Notes under the pieces: model-generated
The model's input: the letters and a program-made list of their open reading frames with translations, nothing else
Told to the model about the DNA's origin: nothing
Database searches by the model: none
NCBI GenBank assembly: GCA_023150875.1
Contig: JAKLKC010000062.1
Location: 1-37,408, forward strand
Direction of reading: 5' to 3'
Origin: Myxococcota bacterium
Lineage (GTDB): Bacteria > Myxococcota_A > UBA796 > UBA9615 > JAKLKC01
Length of the DNA stretch: 37,408 nt
Shown: piece by piece, positions 35,522-37,408 of the stretch
How the letters are laid out: each line of letters begins with the position of its first letter
Position numbering within the stretch: position 1 is the stretch's first letter
Position numbers and translations under genes: made by a program

Positions 35522-36445
35522 TCATCGCGCCGGACCGCCCTTCGGCCTCGACACCTCCCACTGGCCCGCCAGGACGACCTGGGGCACGCTGCCCACACGG
35601 TCGGCGTCGATCACGTAGGGGAGGACCTGGAGGATGAGGGTGGGCCACGCGGGGCGGGGGCTCGGCTTGACCATGACCATGCCCCCCACCACCAGGCTGC
35701 GGTCGCCGGAGCCGAAGGCCACGCGATGTCGGGCGACGGCGCCCGCCCGGAGGAGGGGGCGGTCGCCACCGGGCAGGATCTCGCCCAGCAGTGCGTACTG
35801 GCCCTGGACCATCGTCTCGCGCCTTTCGATGGCGAGGTCCCGGGCGGCGTCGTAGACGTAGGCGGACCGTCCGGGATCGGGGTCGATCACCCAGGCCCAG
35901 ATGAACTGCACGTTCGCCAGGACGATGACGGGTCCGGCCTTGAGCTTCAGGGTCGGCGAGACGGTGACGCTCCACATCTGGCCCAGGACCGCCTCCTCCT
36001 TCCTCTCGTCCCTCTGGGAGTTCAGCTTGCCCGAGGTCACGTCGTAGGGCAGGAGTCCCGAGCTCATGGGGAAGACCAGGGCCCAGTCCCCCTGCACCTC
36101 CAGCTCGAAGAAGTCCACCGGCTGGATCGAGAGGCGAGGGCCCACCCTGACGAAGGCCGGGCTGACCGCCAGCACTCCCCCCGCGCCGGCATACGTGGCG
36201 CGGAAGATCGCCGAGTCCGCGCGGTGCAGGGCGGCGCGCCCTTGGAGGCGGGTCTCGCTCTGGACGAGGCTGGGCCATCCGCCCAGGGCGAACTGCTCGC
36301 GGAACCACAGCCAGGGGGCGGGGCGGTCCGGGGAGCCGGCGGGCTCCGGTGCGCTCCCCCACGACGGGGCGGGCGCGAGCAGGGAGGCCAGCAGCAGGGC
36401 CAGGAGGAAGGCGTGAGGGCACGGACGCGGGGGCGCGAGCGACAT
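35522..36445 (-). CDS. Putative outer-membrane beta-barrel protein, unknown function
   Basis: 307 residues with a signal peptide (MSLAPPRPCPHAFLLALLLA, then SLLAPAPSWGSA). The rest alternates hydrophobic and polar residues with aromatic girdles (PWLWFREQFALGG, VDFFELEVQGDWALVFP, FIWAWVIDPD), and the end pairs VGGMVMVKPSP with LILQVLPYVID, consistent with an outer-membrane barrel or a porin-like lipid-facing protein. No family was recognised. The frame opens at 36574, but ATG 36445 puts the signal peptide at the N-terminus and has GGGAGG about 8 nt upstream. It is divergent from msrA; the shared 199-bp gap contains a perfect palindrome. Confidence 0.78.
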   Translation of the reverse strand: MSLAPPRPCPHAFLLALLLASLLAPAPSWGSAPEPAGSPDRPAPWLWFREQFALGGWPSLVQSETRLQGRAALHRADSAIFRATYAGAGGVLAVSPAFVRVGPRLSIQPVDFFELEVQGDWALVFPMSSGLLPYDVTSGKLNSQRDERKEEAVLGQMWSVTVSPTLKLKAGPVIVLANVQFIWAWVIDPDPGRSAYVYDAARDLAIERRETMVQGQYALLGEILPGGDRPLLRAGAVARHRVAFGSGDRSLVVGGMVMVKPSPRPAWPTLILQVLPYVIDADRVGSVPQVVLAGQWEVSRPKGGPAR

Positions 36446-36583
36446 CGGGACGACCTCCCCACCGGATGCGAGCGGACACGAGCCTACCGCATCCGGGCCA
36501 CGCCCGGGGGAGGCGGTCGGAGGGGGCAGCCGGCGGGGCCCTCCTGGGGTCCGGGAGCCCCGCGCCGTGGCCACCCCCCACCG

Positions 36584-36600
36584 CCGTAGCTAAGCTACGG
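36584..36600. promoter_or_regulatory. 17-nt perfect palindrome between divergent genes
   Basis: CCGTAGCT-A-AGCTACGG is a perfect inverted repeat 44 bp upstream of the msrA start, in the divergent gap shared with the outer-membrane gene. Its position suits an operator for either gene. No recognised regulator family is indicated. Confidence 0.4.
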
Positions 36601-36644
36601 ACCGCGGAGGGCGGGACGGGTCCGCCCTTCGGGAGGAGGCCGAG

Positions 36645-37304
36645 ATGACGTGGCGAGGCGACCCCTGGAAGGAGAGGATCCCGACGCGGGAGGAGGCGCT
36701 CCTCGGCCGGAGCGAGCGGATGTCCGTGGCCGAGCGCCACGCCGTCCTGGGCGGCCCGATGGAGCCCCCCTTCCCCGGGGGGACGCGGCTGGCGATGTTC
36801 GCCCTGGGCTGCTTCTGGGGCGCGGAGCGGAAGTTCTGGGAGCTGCCGGGGGTGGTGTCCACGCAGGTCGGGTACGCCGGGGGGCACACCCCCAACCCGA
36901 CCTACGCCGAGGTGTGCAGCGGGCGCACGGGGCACGCCGAGGTGGTCCGCGTGGTCTACGACCCCGGGCGGGTGTCCTTCGAGGAACTGCTGCGGGTCTT
37001 CTGGGAGAGCCACGACCCCACCCAGGGGATGCGCCAGGGCGGCGACGTGGGGACGCAGTACCGCTCGGGGATCTACACGTTCGGCGAGGAGCAGAGGCGG
37101 GCGGCCCAGGCGTCCCTGGGAGGGTACCAGGAAGCGCTGCGGGCGGCGGGGCACGGGAGGATCACCACCGAGGTGCGGGACGCCCCGGAGTTCTACCCCG
37201 CCGAGGACTACCACCAGCAGTACCTCCACAAGAACCCCGAGGGATACTGCGGGCTCGGCGGGACGGGGGTGAGCTGCCCGGTGGGCCTGGCGAAGCCGGG
37301 GTAG
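36645..37304 (+). CDS. msrA: Peptide methionine (S)-S-oxide reductase MsrA
   Basis: A 219-residue MsrA, reducing the S-epimer of methionine sulfoxide in proteins and free Met; cytosolic repair of oxidative damage. The catalytic motif is [13 protein letters not shown] (Cys56). Further family blocks are [25 protein letters not shown], split here as [13 protein letters not shown] and [10 protein letters not shown], then VFWESHDPT and GTQYRSGIY. The C-terminus has the resolving cysteines in [13 protein letters not shown] (Cys202, Cys211), the long-form arrangement known from E. coli MsrA. The N-terminal 45 residues are the extension typical of that form. ATG 36645 follows GGGAGGAGG. It reads toward the window end; the final 104 bp contain no further gene. 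Confidence 0.95.
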   Translation: MTWRGDPWKERIPTREEALLGRSERMSVAERHAVLGGPMEPPFPGGTRLAMFALGCFWGAERKFWELPGVVSTQVGYAGGHTPNPTYAEVCSGRTGHAEVVRVVYDPGRVSFEELLRVFWESHDPTQGMRQGGDVGTQYRSGIYTFGEEQRRAAQASLGGYQEALRAAGHGRITTEVRDAPEFYPAEDYHQQYLHKNPEGYCGLGGTGVSCPVGLAKPG

Positions 37305-37408
37305 GCGGGATCCGGGTCCCTGGTCGGCTGGAACGTTGTGGCACTCGGTGTCAGACTCGTGTTTCGCACTTTCGGGCCGTCGCGAGGTCCAGGACTGGCC
37401 GAGCCCCG

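Overview
The window is very GC-rich DNA from a Myxococcota-like (former Deltaproteobacteria) chromosome. The taxonomic hint comes from a MYXO-CTERM-type C-terminal sorting signal, several Asp-rich 'DDDT' secreted proteins, MopE-type metal-binding motifs (DGxDxDCDG) and large FG-GAP surface lipoproteins, a mix common in that group. UGA is an ordinary stop codon here: fumarase, drmA and drmB all end with it.

Layout. At 85-3541 (minus strand) lie a parallel beta-helix surface protein and an FGE-sulfatase-domain lipoprotein. A class I fumarase follows at 3655-5268. From 5442 to 19626 runs a complete class 1 DISARM anti-phage locus in the order drmD (SNF2 helicase), drmMI (adenine methylase), drmA (helicase), drmB (DUF1998) and drmC (phospholipase D). 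Between drmMI and drmA sits a REPtron: a HUH/Y1 REP-associated transposase flanked by GTAG-headed REP hairpins, two upstream and six downstream, the downstream ones arranged as three direct plus three inverted copies. The REP tetranucleotide supplies the stop codons of both drmMI and the transposase. From 19864 to about 28215 are two large FG-GAP repeat lipoprotein genes. The remainder holds two secreted or envelope proteins of unknown function (28434-31462, minus), a copper-type P1B ATPase (31576-33747), a lamin-tail-domain secreted protein (33857-35386, minus), a putative outer-membrane protein (35522-36445, minus) and msrA (36645-37304).

The most unusual feature is the second FG-GAP gene (23298-28014). 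Its reading frame is broken four times by near-identical insertions of exactly 82 nt. Each sits directly after the Gly codon GGG of a Ca-binding D-x-(D/N)-G|D-G-L-A-D loop and directly before a second GGG/GGA codon. Each moves the frame by +1, and removing all four restores one continuous 1,462-codon protein. Each insert can fold into a hairpin of about 70 nt with a compensatory base-pair change between copies, followed by a GAAGG sequence just before the second Gly codon. This resembles the arrangement of translational bypassing elements (T4 gene 60, yeast mitochondrial byps). Repeated insertion of a small palindromic mobile element into a dying gene, or programmed frameshifting, remain serious alternatives. 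An in-frame UGA at 28012, followed by 66 more FG-GAP codons, adds a second question about how this gene is expressed.
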